DNA from: Pseudomonadota bacterium
GTDB lineage: Bacteria > Desulfobacterota > Desulfovibrionia > Desulfovibrionales > Desulfomicrobiaceae
Direction of reading: 5' to 3'
Length of the DNA: 37,409 nucleotides
Assembly (NCBI GenBank): GCA_023393525.1
Contig: JAEWKZ010000119.1
Location: forward strand, 1 to 37,409
Under the pieces are notes generated by a model. It was not told the origin of the DNA. It ran no database searches and worked only from the letters and a program-made list of their open reading frames with translations. Positions within the stretch are counted from its first letter, which is position 1. Each line of letters begins with the position of its first letter. The position numbers were made by a program, and so were the translations under genes. Positions 14,974 to 25,587 of the stretch are shown here, piece by piece.

Positions 14974-17900
14974 CTAGATTTCGAAGAGCATTTCCAGATC
15001 GGAGCGGGTCAGGCTCTTCCAGGCCGACTGGCCGGGGATGATGGAGTCGGCAATGCCTTTTTTCGATTCCTGGAGCTTGAGGATCTTTTCCTCGACCGTG
15101 TTCTCGCAGATCATCTTGTAGGCGAAGACCTGGCGGGTCTGCCCGATGCGGTGCGTGCGGTCCGTGGCCTGGTCTTCCACGGCCGGGTTCCACCACGGGT
15201 CGTAGTGGATGACGTAGTCGGCCGAAGTCAGGTTGAGGCCCGTGCCGCCTGCCTTGAGCGAGATCAGGAAGATGGGGATCTCGGGCGTGTTGTTGAACTT
15301 GTCCACCTGCTCGAAGCGGTCCTTCGATGTGCCGTCGAGGTAGCAGAAGGGGATCTCGACCATGTGCAGCCAGTTGCGGATGATATGCAGCATCTGCACG
15401 AACTGCGAGAAGACGAGCACCTTGTGGCCGTCGTCGATGATGGAGGTCACCAGATCCTTGAAGGCCTCGAACTTGCCCGAGGAGAGGTTCGCGTTGAAGC
15501 CGGGCATGTCGAGTTTCAAGAGGCGCGGGTGGCAGCAGATCTGGCGCAGCTTCAAAAGCGCGTCCAGGATGGAGATCTGGCTCTGGCCGATGCCCTTCTC
15601 GTCCACGTCCTGCAGGACCTGTTCTTTCAGCTTCTTGGCCAGGGCGGCGTAGAGGTCGCGCTGGTCGTCGAGCAGGGCCGAGTAGTAGATGTTCTCGACC
15701 TTGGGCGGCAGGTCCTTGGCCACCTCGTTCTTGGTGCGGCGCAGGATGAAGGGTTTGACCCGGGCTTTGAGGTAGCCCAGGCTGTCGTCGTCGCCGTCCT
15801 TGATGGGCTTGACGAAGCCTTTCTGGAAGGAGGCCTGGGAGCCCAGGAAGCCGGGCATGAGGAACTCGAACAGGGACCACAGCTCAAGGAGCGTGTTCTC
15901 GATGGGTGTGCCCGACAGGCACAGGCGGAAGCGGGCCTGCATCTTGCGCACGCTTCTGGCCGTGATGGTGTTGGGGTTCTTGATGTTCTGGGCCTCGTCC
16001 AGGATGATGGCGTTGAACTCGAACTTCATCAGCTCGTCCAGGTCCCGGCGCAGCAGGGCGTAGGTGGTGATGATGAGTTCCGAGGATTCGATCTTCTTGA
16101 ACAGGTTCTCGCGCCGGGCCCCGTAGATGACCAGGCGCGTCATGTCGGGCACGAATTTCTGGGCCTCGCGCTCCCAGTTGGGCAGCACCGAGGTGGGCAC
16201 GATGATGAGGTTGGGGCCCTTGTGTCCCTGTTCCTTCATGTACTGCAGAAAGGTCAGGGTCTGGATGGTCTTGCCCAGGCCCATCTCGTCGGCCAGGATG
16301 CCGCCGAAGTGGTATTCGCGCAGGAAGTTGAGGTAGCTCACGCCCTGGAGCTGGTACGGGCGCAGGGTCGCGTCCAGCCCCTTGGGCTTTTCGACCTGCT
16401 TGATCTCCTGGAAGTCGTTGATCTTTTCGCGCAGGGTGTCCCAGAATCCGTCGGAGGTGGTTTCCGGGATGTCTTCGAGGATCTTGTCCAGGACCGGGGC
16501 CTCGAAATTCTCGAAACGTTTCTTGGGCGGCTTCTCGGGATCGAGCCCCAGGGCGATGAGCTTGTGGCCCAGCTTTTCCAGCCACGACTCGGGCAGGCTG
16601 GTGTAGGAGCCGTCCTTGAGCTGCACGTAGCGCTTGCCCTGGGTCCAGGCCTTCCAGATCTTGTCTATGGGTACGGAGATGTCGTCGTATTCGACGTTTA
16701 TCTCCAGGTTGAACCACTTGTCCTCTTCCTGGGTCTCCACCGTGGCCACCACGTTGGGAGGCGTCAGGCGGACCTTGTAGCGGGTCAGGTCCTTCTCGCC
16801 GTAGACGCGGTAGGCCTCCACCAGCTTGGGGTAGGCGTCGAGCAGGAAGGTGATGGCCTCCTCGGGCTCCAGGAACCAGATGGAGTTGCTTCTGGGCTGG
16901 AAATTCATGTCCATGAGCGTGGTCAGGAGCGCTTCCTCTTCCTCCTGGTCGCGGCGGATGAGGAAGGACTTGCCCTCGAACTGGTAGCTGCCGGTCTGCA
17001 GATCCTGGTTCGGGCCGGGCAGGGAGATGTCGCCGTGTTCGGTCTCGTAGATGTTCTGGATTTCCAGCGTCAGCAGGCTGCCCTCTTCGTTCAGGTACAG
17101 CTTGGGGTTGTACGTCGCGGGCACGAAGATGGGCTGCATGCGCTCCAGGAATTCATCCTGGCCGTGCAGGTCCGAAGCGGGAATCTGGGTCCAGACCCGG
17201 TCCAGGAATTCGGAGATGTCCGCGTGCGGGATGACCGGGGGCGAGAGCACGAGCTCCTGGATCAGACTGGGTTTGAGCCCGGTCTGAACGGGATAGAAGC
17301 TGTGCTTGAGGCAGACCCACAGGGGCAGGTGCCCGTAAAAGGACACGTTCTGGTTCAGGATGGAGAAGGGCACCTTGCCCTCGCGGCCGAGCATGATGTC
17401 GAAGGACAGGCCCTCGTCCGTGAATTTCGGCCGCAGCTGGAGGCGCATGGGCGTGCTCTCGATGCGCACGGGCTGTTCCGACTCTTCCCAGAGCTGGTAG
17501 TACTCGTTCTTGATGGCCCAGAAGAACCAGGTCATGAGCCCGAAGGGTATTTCGACCCGGTGACCGTAGTAGTCAAGGTATTGGCCGATCTGTTCCGCGA
17601 CCTTGGGCAGTTCGGGCGAGATTTCGCACCAGTCGGGGTTGCGGATGATCTGTTCCAGGGTCACGGGGTTCTGGACCGTGGACAGGCCGGACTTGTTCTG
17701 GCGGGCGCGGAAGAATTCGATCTGCAAACGTCCGGGCTCGGCGAAAAACCGGTAGATGAAATAATGATGGCCCGGTTCCGGCTCCAGGGCGGTGGAAAAG
17801 AAATAGCGGAAGCTCTGTTTCCATTCGGACTTGATGGGCTGGGCTTCGACCTCGCGTTTGACGTCGAGCTTGGAAAGGAGCCCCAGGGCCGTGGCCGCGA

Positions 17901-18180
17901 CATGGCGGCAGATCCCGGAAAAGGAGTCCTGGCAGTTGCAGTAGGAATGCACCGAGCCCTGGTCGAGGTTGATGCCCAGTTCCGAGGAATAGGTCTGGAA
18001 ATCGTCGCCCTGGATCTGACCTTCCACATCCCAGGACTCCTCGTCCCGACGGATGTCGATTTTCTGGATGCCGCCGTCTGCGATGAGATATTGAGCCCCG
18101 TCGCGGATGTGCTCGGGAATGTTGTCAGACAAAAAATTGTGCACGATGCGTTGGATGCGTGCTTCGTCGGAATGGGACAT
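14974..18180 (-). CDS. SWIM zinc-finger, SNF2-family helicase/ATPase
   Basis: 1068 residues. An N-terminal SWIM zinc finger (C81, C83, C91, H93) is followed by a long bacterial SNF2-associated region (to about 590) and the two RecA-like lobes. Walker A is in DEMGLGKTIQT (about residue 630), the DEAQ box follows, then LSGTPIEN, and in lobe two FSQFVQML, AGGTGLNLT and DRTHRIGQ. This is the RapA/HepA-like group of DNA-dependent ATPases that remodel protein-nucleic acid complexes; the bacterial targets are unclear. ATG 18180 is chosen over TTG 18192, which lies one base from the GGAGA that would serve it. A different role such as antiviral defence is possible, but no defence partner gene is adjacent. 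Confidence 0.92.
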   Translation of the reverse strand: MSHSDEARIQRIVHNFLSDNIPEHIRDGAQYLIADGGIQKIDIRRDEESWDVEGQIQGDDFQTYSSELGINLDQGSVHSYCNCQDSFSGICRHVAATALGLLSKLDVKREVEAQPIKSEWKQSFRYFFSTALEPEPGHHYFIYRFFAEPGRLQIEFFRARQNKSGLSTVQNPVTLEQIIRNPDWCEISPELPKVAEQIGQYLDYYGHRVEIPFGLMTWFFWAIKNEYYQLWEESEQPVRIESTPMRLQLRPKFTDEGLSFDIMLGREGKVPFSILNQNVSFYGHLPLWVCLKHSFYPVQTGLKPSLIQELVLSPPVIPHADISEFLDRVWTQIPASDLHGQDEFLERMQPIFVPATYNPKLYLNEEGSLLTLEIQNIYETEHGDISLPGPNQDLQTGSYQFEGKSFLIRRDQEEEEALLTTLMDMNFQPRSNSIWFLEPEEAITFLLDAYPKLVEAYRVYGEKDLTRYKVRLTPPNVVATVETQEEDKWFNLEINVEYDDISVPIDKIWKAWTQGKRYVQLKDGSYTSLPESWLEKLGHKLIALGLDPEKPPKKRFENFEAPVLDKILEDIPETTSDGFWDTLREKINDFQEIKQVEKPKGLDATLRPYQLQGVSYLNFLREYHFGGILADEMGLGKTIQTLTFLQYMKEQGHKGPNLIIVPTSVLPNWEREAQKFVPDMTRLVIYGARRENLFKKIESSELIITTYALLRRDLDELMKFEFNAIILDEAQNIKNPNTITARSVRKMQARFRLCLSGTPIENTLLELWSLFEFLMPGFLGSQASFQKGFVKPIKDGDDDSLGYLKARVKPFILRRTKNEVAKDLPPKVENIYYSALLDDQRDLYAALAKKLKEQVLQDVDEKGIGQSQISILDALLKLRQICCHPRLLKLDMPGFNANLSSGKFEAFKDLVTSIIDDGHKVLVFSQFVQMLHIIRNWLHMVEIPFCYLDGTSKDRFEQVDKFNNTPEIPIFLISLKAGGTGLNLTSADYVIHYDPWWNPAVEDQATDRTHRIGQTRQVFAYKMICENTVEEKILKLQESKKGIADSIIPGQSAWKSLTRSDLEMLFEI

Positions 18181-18645
18181 GTTGTGGGTCAATCTCCGTA
18201 AAACCGCCGCCGGCGGTGATATGATCAGAATCGCGCCGTCGCTTGGGCCGTCTTGGCTGCGCGGGCGACGCGACGCAATTGAACCATTTAATCAAATCAC
18301 AATTCTTAATCAAGAGCTGTGGCAATTTAGGAAAGATCTTTTTGAAAATCGCTCGCAAAGCGCTAAGTTATTCAGTTGGCGCGATAATTCGGAGTAAATG
18401 AGTCAGAATTCGTATTGCCGATTGATGCGGATGTATGACACTTTTTCATGGAATAATCCATGTGTATGTCTACCCAAGTTGGAGCGGGGCGTCTGCGGGG
18501 TTTTGATCCGGATTCGCCGGCAGGACGGGGTGGAGTCCGGTCCGTGCCGCGCGAGGGCCTTGCAAAGAGAAGTTGACATTTTGGGGTCTGAAGGCCAATT
18601 TCAAGCTGGATTTGGTTCCATATCCCCGGGCCTACAGGAAAAAAC
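18181..18645. other. 465-base intergenic region between divergent helicase and relA/spoT genes
   Basis: It should hold both promoters. Visible elements are a GC palindrome ACCGCCGCCGGCGGT near 18203-18217, an AT-rich stretch at about 18280-18400, an inverted repeat CATGGA-ATAA-TCCATG at 18447-18462, and a TTGACA element at 18573. A frame of 83 codons (18398-18649) has GGAG upstream and ends by overlapping the relA/spoT ATG, but has atypical codon use and no recognisable family. Confidence 0.5.
18573..18601 (+). promoter_or_regulatory. Candidate promoter for relA/spoT
   Basis: A perfect TTGACA (18573-18578) is followed after 17 bases by CAATTT (18596-18601), a poor -10 match. The predicted transcript would start about 38 bases before the ATG. 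Confidence 0.4.
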
Positions 18646-20793
18646 ATGATTCGCATAACCGACATTCTGGACCAGGCGTCCACCTATCTCCCCCCGACGG
18701 ACGTGGCGCTCATCCAGAAGGCCTATGTTTTTTCCGCCGCCGCCCACGCCGGCCAGATTCGCCTTTCCGGCGAGCCCTATCTTTCCCATCCCCTGGAAGT
18801 CAGCAACATCCTTGTGGATCTGCGTCTGGACGCGGCGACCATCGTGGCCGGACTGCTGCACGACACGGTGGAGGACACCGACGCCTCCATCCCGCAGATC
18901 GTGGAGCTGTTCGGGCCGGAGGTCGGCTGCATCGTCGAGGGCGTGACCAAGATCAGCAAGATGAACTTCGAGTCCAAGGAGCAGGCCCAGGCCGAGAACA
19001 TCCGCAAGATGATCCTGGCCATGGCCGACGATATCCGCGTCATCCTGGTCAAGCTCGCCGATCGGCTGCACAACATCTCCACCCTCGAGTTCCAGAAGGA
19101 ATACAAGCAGCGCGCCATCGCCCAGGAGACTCTGGGCATCTATGCCCCGCTGGCCAATCGCCTGGGCCTGTACCGCATCAAGGTGCAGCTCGAGAATTAC
19201 GGCCTGCAGTACCTCAAGCCCGATGTGTACGGCCAGATTTCCGAGGGCATCAACCGCTACCAGGAACAGGGGCAGGCCTACATCGACAGGGTCAGCGCCA
19301 TGATCCAGGACGTGCTGCGCGACAATGAGATCAATGGCCGCGTCAAGGGCCGCATCAAGCACATCTATTCCATCTACCACAAGATGAAGCAGCGCGGCCT
19401 GACCCTGGACCAGATCTTCGACATGATCGCCTTTCGGGTCATCGTGAACAACCTGCGCGAATGCTACACGGTGCTCGGGCTCGTGCATTCGCTCTGGAAG
19501 CCGGTGCCGGGGAAGTTCAAGGACTACATCTCCATGCCCAAGGCCAACATGTACCAGAGCCTGCACTCCACGGTCATCGGCCCGGAGGGCGAGCGCATCG
19601 AGGTTCAGATCCGTACGGAGGAGATGCACCAGCTGGCAGAGAACGGCGTAGCCGCGCACTGGTCCTACAAGGAGCACGGCAGCAAGAAGGCCCAGGAGGC
19701 CGACCGTTTCAGCTGGTTGCGCCAGATTCTGGACTGGCAGGGCGATCTGAAGGATTCACGGGACTTCATGTCCACCTTGAGCCTGGATCTGTTCCAGGAC
19801 GAGGTCTATGTCTTCACGCCGCGCGGGCAGGTCAAGGAACTGCCCGAAGGCGCCACGCCCGTGGACTTCGCCTACGCCATTCACACGGAGGTCGGGAACC
19901 ACTGCGCCGGGGCCAAGGTCAATGGCCGCATCGTGCCCCTGAACACGCCGCTCAAAAACGGCGATTCGGTGGAGATCATCACCGACGCTTCCCGCAATCC
20001 GAGCCGCGACTGGCTGCACTTCGTCAAGTCCGGCAAGGCCAGATCGCGCATAAAGCACTGGATCGGCACCGAGGAGCGGGCGCGCAGCCTGGCCCTGGCC
20101 AAGGAACTGCTGGAAAAGGAAGGCCGGCGCATGGGCATAAACCTGGCCAAGGCCATCAAGAACGGGGACTTCGATCCCGTGGTCAAGGAATTTTCCTTCC
20201 GTCAGATCGACGATCTTTTTTCCGCGGTGGGCCATGGCCGCATCACCGCCCGGCAGGTGCTCCGGAAGCTTCTGCCCAAGGACGAGCAGAAGCCCGAAGA
20301 GCGCAAGGCCCCCGCGCCGGGCGCGGTCCAGGCCAAGCCCCAGGACCCGGACTCCATCAGCATCAAGGGCGTGGACGGGGTGCTCATCCGCTACGCCCAG
20401 TGCTGCAACCCCCTGCCCGGGGACCCCATCATCGGCTACATCAGCCGGGGCCTGGGCGTGACCGTGCACACCCAGGACTGCCCCAACGTGGCCAACATGG
20501 AGGCCGAGCGCCTGCTCGACGTGAGCTGGGGCGGGGAGGAGGAGTCCAAGGTCCTGCCGGCGCGCATCAAGGTGGTCTGCAAGAATCAGCGCGGCGTGCT
20601 GGGCATGGTCAGCAGCCTCTTGGCCAAGGAGGGGATAAACATCGATTCCGGACAGTTCACGTCGGCCGTGGACGGGATGTCGGAGCTCGATTTCGTCATC
20701 GAGGTCAAGACCACGACCCAACTCTACGCGATCATCGAAAAACTGCGCAAGCTCGACGCCGTGCAGGAAGTGACCCGGTCCTCGGCGGGATGA
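18646..20793 (+). CDS. Bifunctional (p)ppGpp synthetase/hydrolase, RelA/SpoT family
   Basis: 715 residues. Order: HD hydrolase domain (about 25-180, LLHDTVEDT and LADRLHN), synthetase domain (about 225-345, FKDYISMPKANMYQSLH), TGS (about 385-445, VYVFTPRGQVKELPEGATPV), a helical/zinc-finger-like region (YAQCCNPLPGDPIIGY) and a C-terminal ACT domain (about 640-715). The intact HD motif and synthetase motif suggest both alarmone synthesis and breakdown, as in Rel/SpoT enzymes that are the only long RSH of a genome. The start is ATG 18646 with AGGA upstream. It is followed by a strong terminator. Confidence 0.95.
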   Translation: MIRITDILDQASTYLPPTDVALIQKAYVFSAAAHAGQIRLSGEPYLSHPLEVSNILVDLRLDAATIVAGLLHDTVEDTDASIPQIVELFGPEVGCIVEGVTKISKMNFESKEQAQAENIRKMILAMADDIRVILVKLADRLHNISTLEFQKEYKQRAIAQETLGIYAPLANRLGLYRIKVQLENYGLQYLKPDVYGQISEGINRYQEQGQAYIDRVSAMIQDVLRDNEINGRVKGRIKHIYSIYHKMKQRGLTLDQIFDMIAFRVIVNNLRECYTVLGLVHSLWKPVPGKFKDYISMPKANMYQSLHSTVIGPEGERIEVQIRTEEMHQLAENGVAAHWSYKEHGSKKAQEADRFSWLRQILDWQGDLKDSRDFMSTLSLDLFQDEVYVFTPRGQVKELPEGATPVDFAYAIHTEVGNHCAGAKVNGRIVPLNTPLKNGDSVEIITDASRNPSRDWLHFVKSGKARSRIKHWIGTEERARSLALAKELLEKEGRRMGINLAKAIKNGDFDPVVKEFSFRQIDDLFSAVGHGRITARQVLRKLLPKDEQKPEERKAPAPGAVQAKPQDPDSISIKGVDGVLIRYAQCCNPLPGDPIIGYISRGLGVTVHTQDCPNVANMEAERLLDVSWGGEEESKVLPARIKVVCKNQRGVLGMVSSLLAKEGINIDSGQFTSAVDGMSELDFVIEVKTTTQLYAIIEKLRKLDAVQEVTRSSAG

Positions 20794-20829
20794 GATCGGA
20801 GGGACCGGGCGCCCGTGGCGTCAGGATGA

Positions 20830-20868
20830 CGAAAAGGGATTTTGGCATGTGGCCAAAATCCCTTTTCG
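20830..20868. terminator. Bidirectional terminator between relA/spoT and the FKBP gene
   Basis: A perfect 17-bp stem: CGAAAAGGGATTTTGGC (20830-20846) pairs with its complement at 20852-20868 around a 5-base loop. A and T tracts within the stem let it serve both convergent genes. Confidence 0.85.
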
Positions 20869-20897
20869 TGCTTGAGGGGACTGAGACGTGGGCGGGA

Positions 20898-21323
20898 TCA
20901 GCCCACGCTGACCAGTTCGATCTCGAAGGTCAGGGCGAATCCGGCCAGGGGGTGGTTGGCGTCCAGGGTGACCTCGCCCTCGTCCGCGTCCACGATCAGC
21001 GCCGGAATCTCGTTGCCGTCGGGGGAGCGCAGGATGAGCTGCTCGCCCACGGTCGGTTTGATCTCCGCGGGAAAGGAGTCTTTGGGGACGCGGATGACCA
21101 GTTCCTCGTTGTGCGGGCCGTAGGCCTCCTCTTCGGGGATGGTCACGGTGACGGACTGGCCGGGTTCAAGGCCGACGATGGCCTTTTCGAAGCCGGGAAT
21201 GACCATGCCCTGCCCAAGAACGACTTCCAGGGGTTCGCGCTCTCTGGAGGAATCGAATTTGGTGCCGTCGTCGAGCGTGCCCGTGTAATGAACCAGGACC
21301 CTGGTTCCAGCTTCAAGTGTCAT
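20898..21323 (-). CDS. SlyD-like FKBP-type peptidyl-prolyl isomerase
   Basis: 141 residues. The FKBP domain is split by a chaperone insert-in-flap, as in SlyD: VHYTGTLDDGTKFDSS and VIPGFEKAIVG open it, the insert runs from about AYGPHNEE to VTLDANHPLAG, and FALTFEIELVSVG closes it. It lacks the His-rich nickel-binding tail of E. coli SlyD. It should catalyse prolyl isomerisation and act as a folding chaperone in the cytoplasm. AAGGAAAC precedes ATG 21323. It follows the next gene of the strand by 33 bases and may join that operon. Confidence 0.93.
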   Translation of the reverse strand: MTLEAGTRVLVHYTGTLDDGTKFDSSREREPLEVVLGQGMVIPGFEKAIVGLEPGQSVTVTIPEEEAYGPHNEELVIRVPKDSFPAEIKPTVGEQLILRSPDGNEIPALIVDADEGEVTLDANHPLAGFALTFEIELVSVG

Positions 21324-21356
21324 GATGTTTCCTTGGGTGAAGGTTGATGGTGGTTA

Positions 21357-21713
21357 TCAGGCCCGTTCGAGTTCGGCGAGCCAGCTTTCCAGCGTGTTGG
21401 GTTCGCCGGGCTTGTGGTCGTCGGGATAGAGCAGGGCGGACATGTAGAAGACGCTGCCGATGTCCAGGCTGCGCCGTGCGCTCTGGGAGAACATGTCCAG
21501 CCTGTGTTCGATCATGGGGCGGCGCTCCAGGCCTATGGAGTCCAGAAAGGGGGCCGCGGCGGCGGACAGCCCGGCCAGCAGTTCCGCCTTGTCGCGCATG
21601 GCCTTGCGGTAGCCGGCTTCGTCGCCCGCGTTGTGGAGCAGGTCGTGGGCCGAATTTTCGATGTCCCGCACCTGGCGGATTCGATCACGCAGAAAATTGA
21701 GAAAATCGGTCAT
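21357..21713 (-). CDS. Small protein of unknown function
   Basis: 118 residues from ATG 21713, chosen because GGAGG lies 6 bases upstream; an earlier ATG at 21746 lacks such a site. The sequence is mainly helical and soluble, without signal peptide or membrane helix, and includes RDRIRQVRDIENSAHDLLHN and a conserved-looking ARRSLDIGSVFYMSALLYPD. I do not recognise the family. Its start lies inside the end of the phospholipase C-like gene (29-base overlap), implying coupling in a prfC-led operon. Confidence 0.75.
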   Translation of the reverse strand: MTDFLNFLRDRIRQVRDIENSAHDLLHNAGDEAGYRKAMRDKAELLAGLSAAAAPFLDSIGLERRPMIEHRLDMFSQSARRSLDIGSVFYMSALLYPDDHKPGEPNTLESWLAELERA

Positions 21714-22575
21714 CGTTGCCTCCGAAGTCGTGCAGACAGGGTTCAAGGCGCGTGTCCAGCGGGAAGATGATCCCTTCGCCGCGCTTGGCGTAGTAGGAGC
21801 GCTGCTTGCGTTGGAAGCGGCGCACCTGGCTCAGGTTCGAGCTGCCGATGGGATCGCATTCCATGACCGGCGAGCGTAGGGGATTCTGGAGCAGATCCAG
21901 GACCAGATCCTGGGCATAGGAGATGGCTTCGGCCATGAACACTTCCCGGCTCGCGAAGGGCAAAAGGTTCCGGAACGCGCGCAGGGAGTTCTTGTAGGAC
22001 CGTTTTTCCACCAGCCTCAGGCTCTGGCGGAAGATGCGTTTTTTGATGGTGAAAGGCAACTTTTTCTGGCCCACCGCCAGCACGAGCGTTTCGTCGGCTT
22101 GCGGATGCGGAACGCGGAAAATGCGCGAGGCCTGCTTGCGCGGGCATTCGACCTGAAGATCGGCCAGCATCTCCACGTAGGTGTGGGCGAACTTGCCCCG
22201 CCCGGCGGAGAAGCCGAGGACATTGGGGACCAGATAATTATGGGCGATGACGTCGGCGGCCAGGTGGGACAGATAGCCGTAGGCATAGGCCTGGGCCTCG
22301 GCGTCGCGCGCCTGGCGCAGCAGGGCCCGGCCCGTGTCCCAGTTGTGGGAGTGGGTGGGCGTGTAGGCGCACCCCTTGCCGATGAAGATGTCCGCGGACA
22401 GGCAGCCGTAGAGGTACTGCTCCGGATGGGCCGCCAGCGCCGAAGCCAGGGCCGGGGCGAAGAGGTGCAGATGCGCCAGCACGTTGTTGCCGATGGCCAT
22501 GTGCACTCCCGGCCCCCAGGCAAGCGCGTCCTGGGGGCAGAGGAGCAGGATCAGAAAAGCGAGAAATACGGCCAT
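21685..22575 (-). CDS. Zinc-dependent phospholipase C-like exported protein
   Basis: 296 residues from ATG 22575. A signal peptide of about 19 residues ends at DALA, leaving a mature N-terminal Trp (WGPGVHM), the zinc-ligand arrangement of bacterial phospholipase C/S1-P1-like enzymes. Further likely ligands are in GCLSADIF, THSHNWDTG and YLSHLAADVIAHN. It should be a periplasmic or secreted metal-dependent hydrolase; the substrate cannot be told. The start is 12 bases after the prfC stop and has no good ribosome site, so translation may depend on prfC. Confidence 0.8.
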   Translation of the reverse strand: MAVFLAFLILLLCPQDALAWGPGVHMAIGNNVLAHLHLFAPALASALAAHPEQYLYGCLSADIFIGKGCAYTPTHSHNWDTGRALLRQARDAEAQAYAYGYLSHLAADVIAHNYLVPNVLGFSAGRGKFAHTYVEMLADLQVECPRKQASRIFRVPHPQADETLVLAVGQKKLPFTIKKRIFRQSLRLVEKRSYKNSLRAFRNLLPFASREVFMAEAISYAQDLVLDLLQNPLRSPVMECDPIGSSNLSQVRRFQRKQRSYYAKRGEGIIFPLDTRLEPCLHDFGGNDDRFSQFSA

Positions 22576-22586
22576 GTTCTGTTGCG

Positions 22587-24182
<1,596 letters not shown>

Positions 24183-24301
24183 AGTCTCTCCAAATGCTGC
24201 GTGCCCCTCGTTTATGGGCCTAGGAGGCAGTAGGCGCGATCATGGGAACAGTCAAGGAAGCCGCGTGCGTCTTCCAAATCGGTAAAAATGCGGATGCGCT
24301 C

Positions 24302-24329
24302 TTGACCCGGTTGCGCGCTCTGATATGCT
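24302..24329 (+). promoter_or_regulatory. Candidate promoter of the 79-residue protein gene
   Basis: TTGACC (24302-24307) and TATGCT (24324-24329) are separated by 16 bases, followed 35 bases later by GGAGGT and the ATG. Confidence 0.45.
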
Positions 24330-24375
24330 GAACGAAAATAGTGTACGGTCATTCAACCAGTTATGGAGGTGTTCA

Positions 24376-24615
24376 ATGCAGTATTCAGAGAAAGACCTGC
24401 CTGTGCGGCTGCACGATGGTGAAATGCTTGTTTTGGATGACGGAAACGAAGTCCGATGGGAAAGCAACGGCGAAGCCAAGGCGGTCTTCATCGGCAGCAG
24501 CTTCGAAGCGACCATGGAACTCTTTCCCAACCAGAGCGAGACCGTCAACGTCGGCGGCAAGAATTTCTCGCTGACGGCCTTTTTCGAGGACGCCCTGGAG
24601 GTCAAGAGAGCCTGA
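24376..24615 (+). CDS. Small acidic protein of unknown function
   Basis: 79 residues from ATG 24376, with GGAGGT at 24365-24370 and a 5-base gap. An earlier in-frame ATG (24325) falls in the likely promoter. The sequence is acidic and beta-rich (EMLVLDDGNEVRWESNGEAK, then VFIGSSFEATMEL) without Cys, signal or membrane segment. Family not recognised. It stands alone, divergent from prfC and followed by a terminator. Confidence 0.7.
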   Translation: MQYSEKDLPVRLHDGEMLVLDDGNEVRWESNGEAKAVFIGSSFEATMELFPNQSETVNVGGKNFSLTAFFEDALEVKRA

Positions 24616-24698
24616 CAGCTTCCGCGTTTTCGGGCTGATCCGCCGCGTAAAGCCATCGGACCGTGAAGCGGTTCGCGCTGCCGCGGTCGTGCCGATGG

Positions 24699-24737
24699 AA
24701 AGCCTCCGCGCCGACAGTGCCTGTGTGGAGGCTTTTT
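24699..24737 (+). terminator. Rho-independent terminator
   Basis: AAAGCCTCC (24699-24707) pairs with GGAGGCTTT (24727-24735) and runs into a T tract. It sits about 85 bases after the small acidic protein gene. The rest of 24616-24873 shows no other clear element. Confidence 0.75.
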
Positions 24738-24873
24738 GCATTCCGGCGTCCGTCAAAAACGGCGTCAGGCGGGCTCGGCGCTCCGATGAGCGTGATCGTT
24801 TTTTCTTGCACCAGACTGTGGACGCCCGGGTTGTGCTTGGCATAGATGCGTCACGACACAAGGAGGAAAACCC

Positions 24874-25512
24874 ATGGGGCTTTGCAGATATCTTTTTATT
24901 CTGGCCGTCGTCCTGAGCGGCGGCTCAGCCTGGGCCGCCGAACCTCCTGCCGCCAGCCTGGCCAACATCCAGCGCGCCATCGACGCCAACGACCATGCCC
25001 TGTTTGAAAAATACATCGACCTGCGCGGCATCATCGCGCGCGGGGTGGACCGCTTCGTGGCCGATTACGCGGCCCATCCTCCGGGAGGCGAGGGCGATCC
25101 GCTCATGGAGATGCTTTCGGGGGGCCTGGCGCGGGAATCCGGTTCGGCGGCGGCCCAGTCCATGAAGATGATGCTGGTGGAAGAAACCAGGAAGTTCGTG
25201 CTCCGGGGCGTGGCTTCCGGGAATTTTTCCGGAAAGCCGTCAAAGGCGGCGGTGTTGCCCGACGGCGGGCTGCTTGCGGTCCTCTTCGCCGACGCGTCCA
25301 CGGCCCGCAAGGAGCTGCGCGGCGTGCGCGTCAGCCCGGTCAGCGGCGACGCGGCCACGGCCCAGGCCACCGTGTACGATCATGGCAGCGAGCGGAATTA
25401 CCCGGTGCAGCTTGATCTCAAGCTCCAGCCTGAAGGGTACTGGAAGGTCACGGATGTGAAAAACATGGCCGACCTCATCCGCCGGGTGAGAAAAGAAGCC
25501 GAGGAACGCTAG
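24874..25512 (+). CDS. Exported protein resembling DUF2939
   Basis: 212 residues. A signal peptide of about 21 residues ends in SAWA. The mature part begins with NIQRAIDANDHALFEKYIDL and RGIIARGVDRFVADY, a pattern I associate with the DUF2939 family, and ends with a beta-rich region (LDLKLQPEGYWKVTDVKN) and a basic tail. It is probably periplasmic; function unknown. AAGGAGG is well placed before ATG 24874. It appears monocistronic, closed by the hairpin at 25561. Confidence 0.75.
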   Translation: MGLCRYLFILAVVLSGGSAWAAEPPAASLANIQRAIDANDHALFEKYIDLRGIIARGVDRFVADYAAHPPGGEGDPLMEMLSGGLARESGSAAAQSMKMMLVEETRKFVLRGVASGNFSGKPSKAAVLPDGGLLAVLFADASTARKELRGVRVSPVSGDAATAQATVYDHGSERNYPVQLDLKLQPEGYWKVTDVKNMADLIRRVRKEAEER

Positions 25513-25560
25513 CGACGTTGGCGCCCGCGCGTTTTTTCGGCGCATGGAATGTGAATCCGC

Positions 25561-25587
25561 ATGAAGCCCCGCTCGCCGGGGCTTCAT
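25561..25587. terminator. Bidirectional terminator overlapping the DMT transporter stop codon
   Basis: ATGAAGCCCCG (25561-25571) pairs with CGGGGCTTCAT (25577-25587), an 11-bp stem. The stop codon of the minus-strand transporter (25584-25586) is inside the right arm. T-tract evidence is weak on both sides. Confidence 0.55.

Noticed and set aside
14525..15880. A 451-codon minus-strand frame ending in the DUF2784-like protein
   Set aside because: The first 319 codons are the helicase gene read in a wrong frame (Pro/Arg/Gly-rich); only the last 132 residues look real.
15151..18201. A plus-strand frame open for about 1016 codons opposite the SNF2 helicase
   Set aside because: It mirrors the helicase codons in GC-rich DNA, has low-complexity Leu/Val/Glu/Gly content and no recognisable domain, while the minus strand has all helicase motifs.
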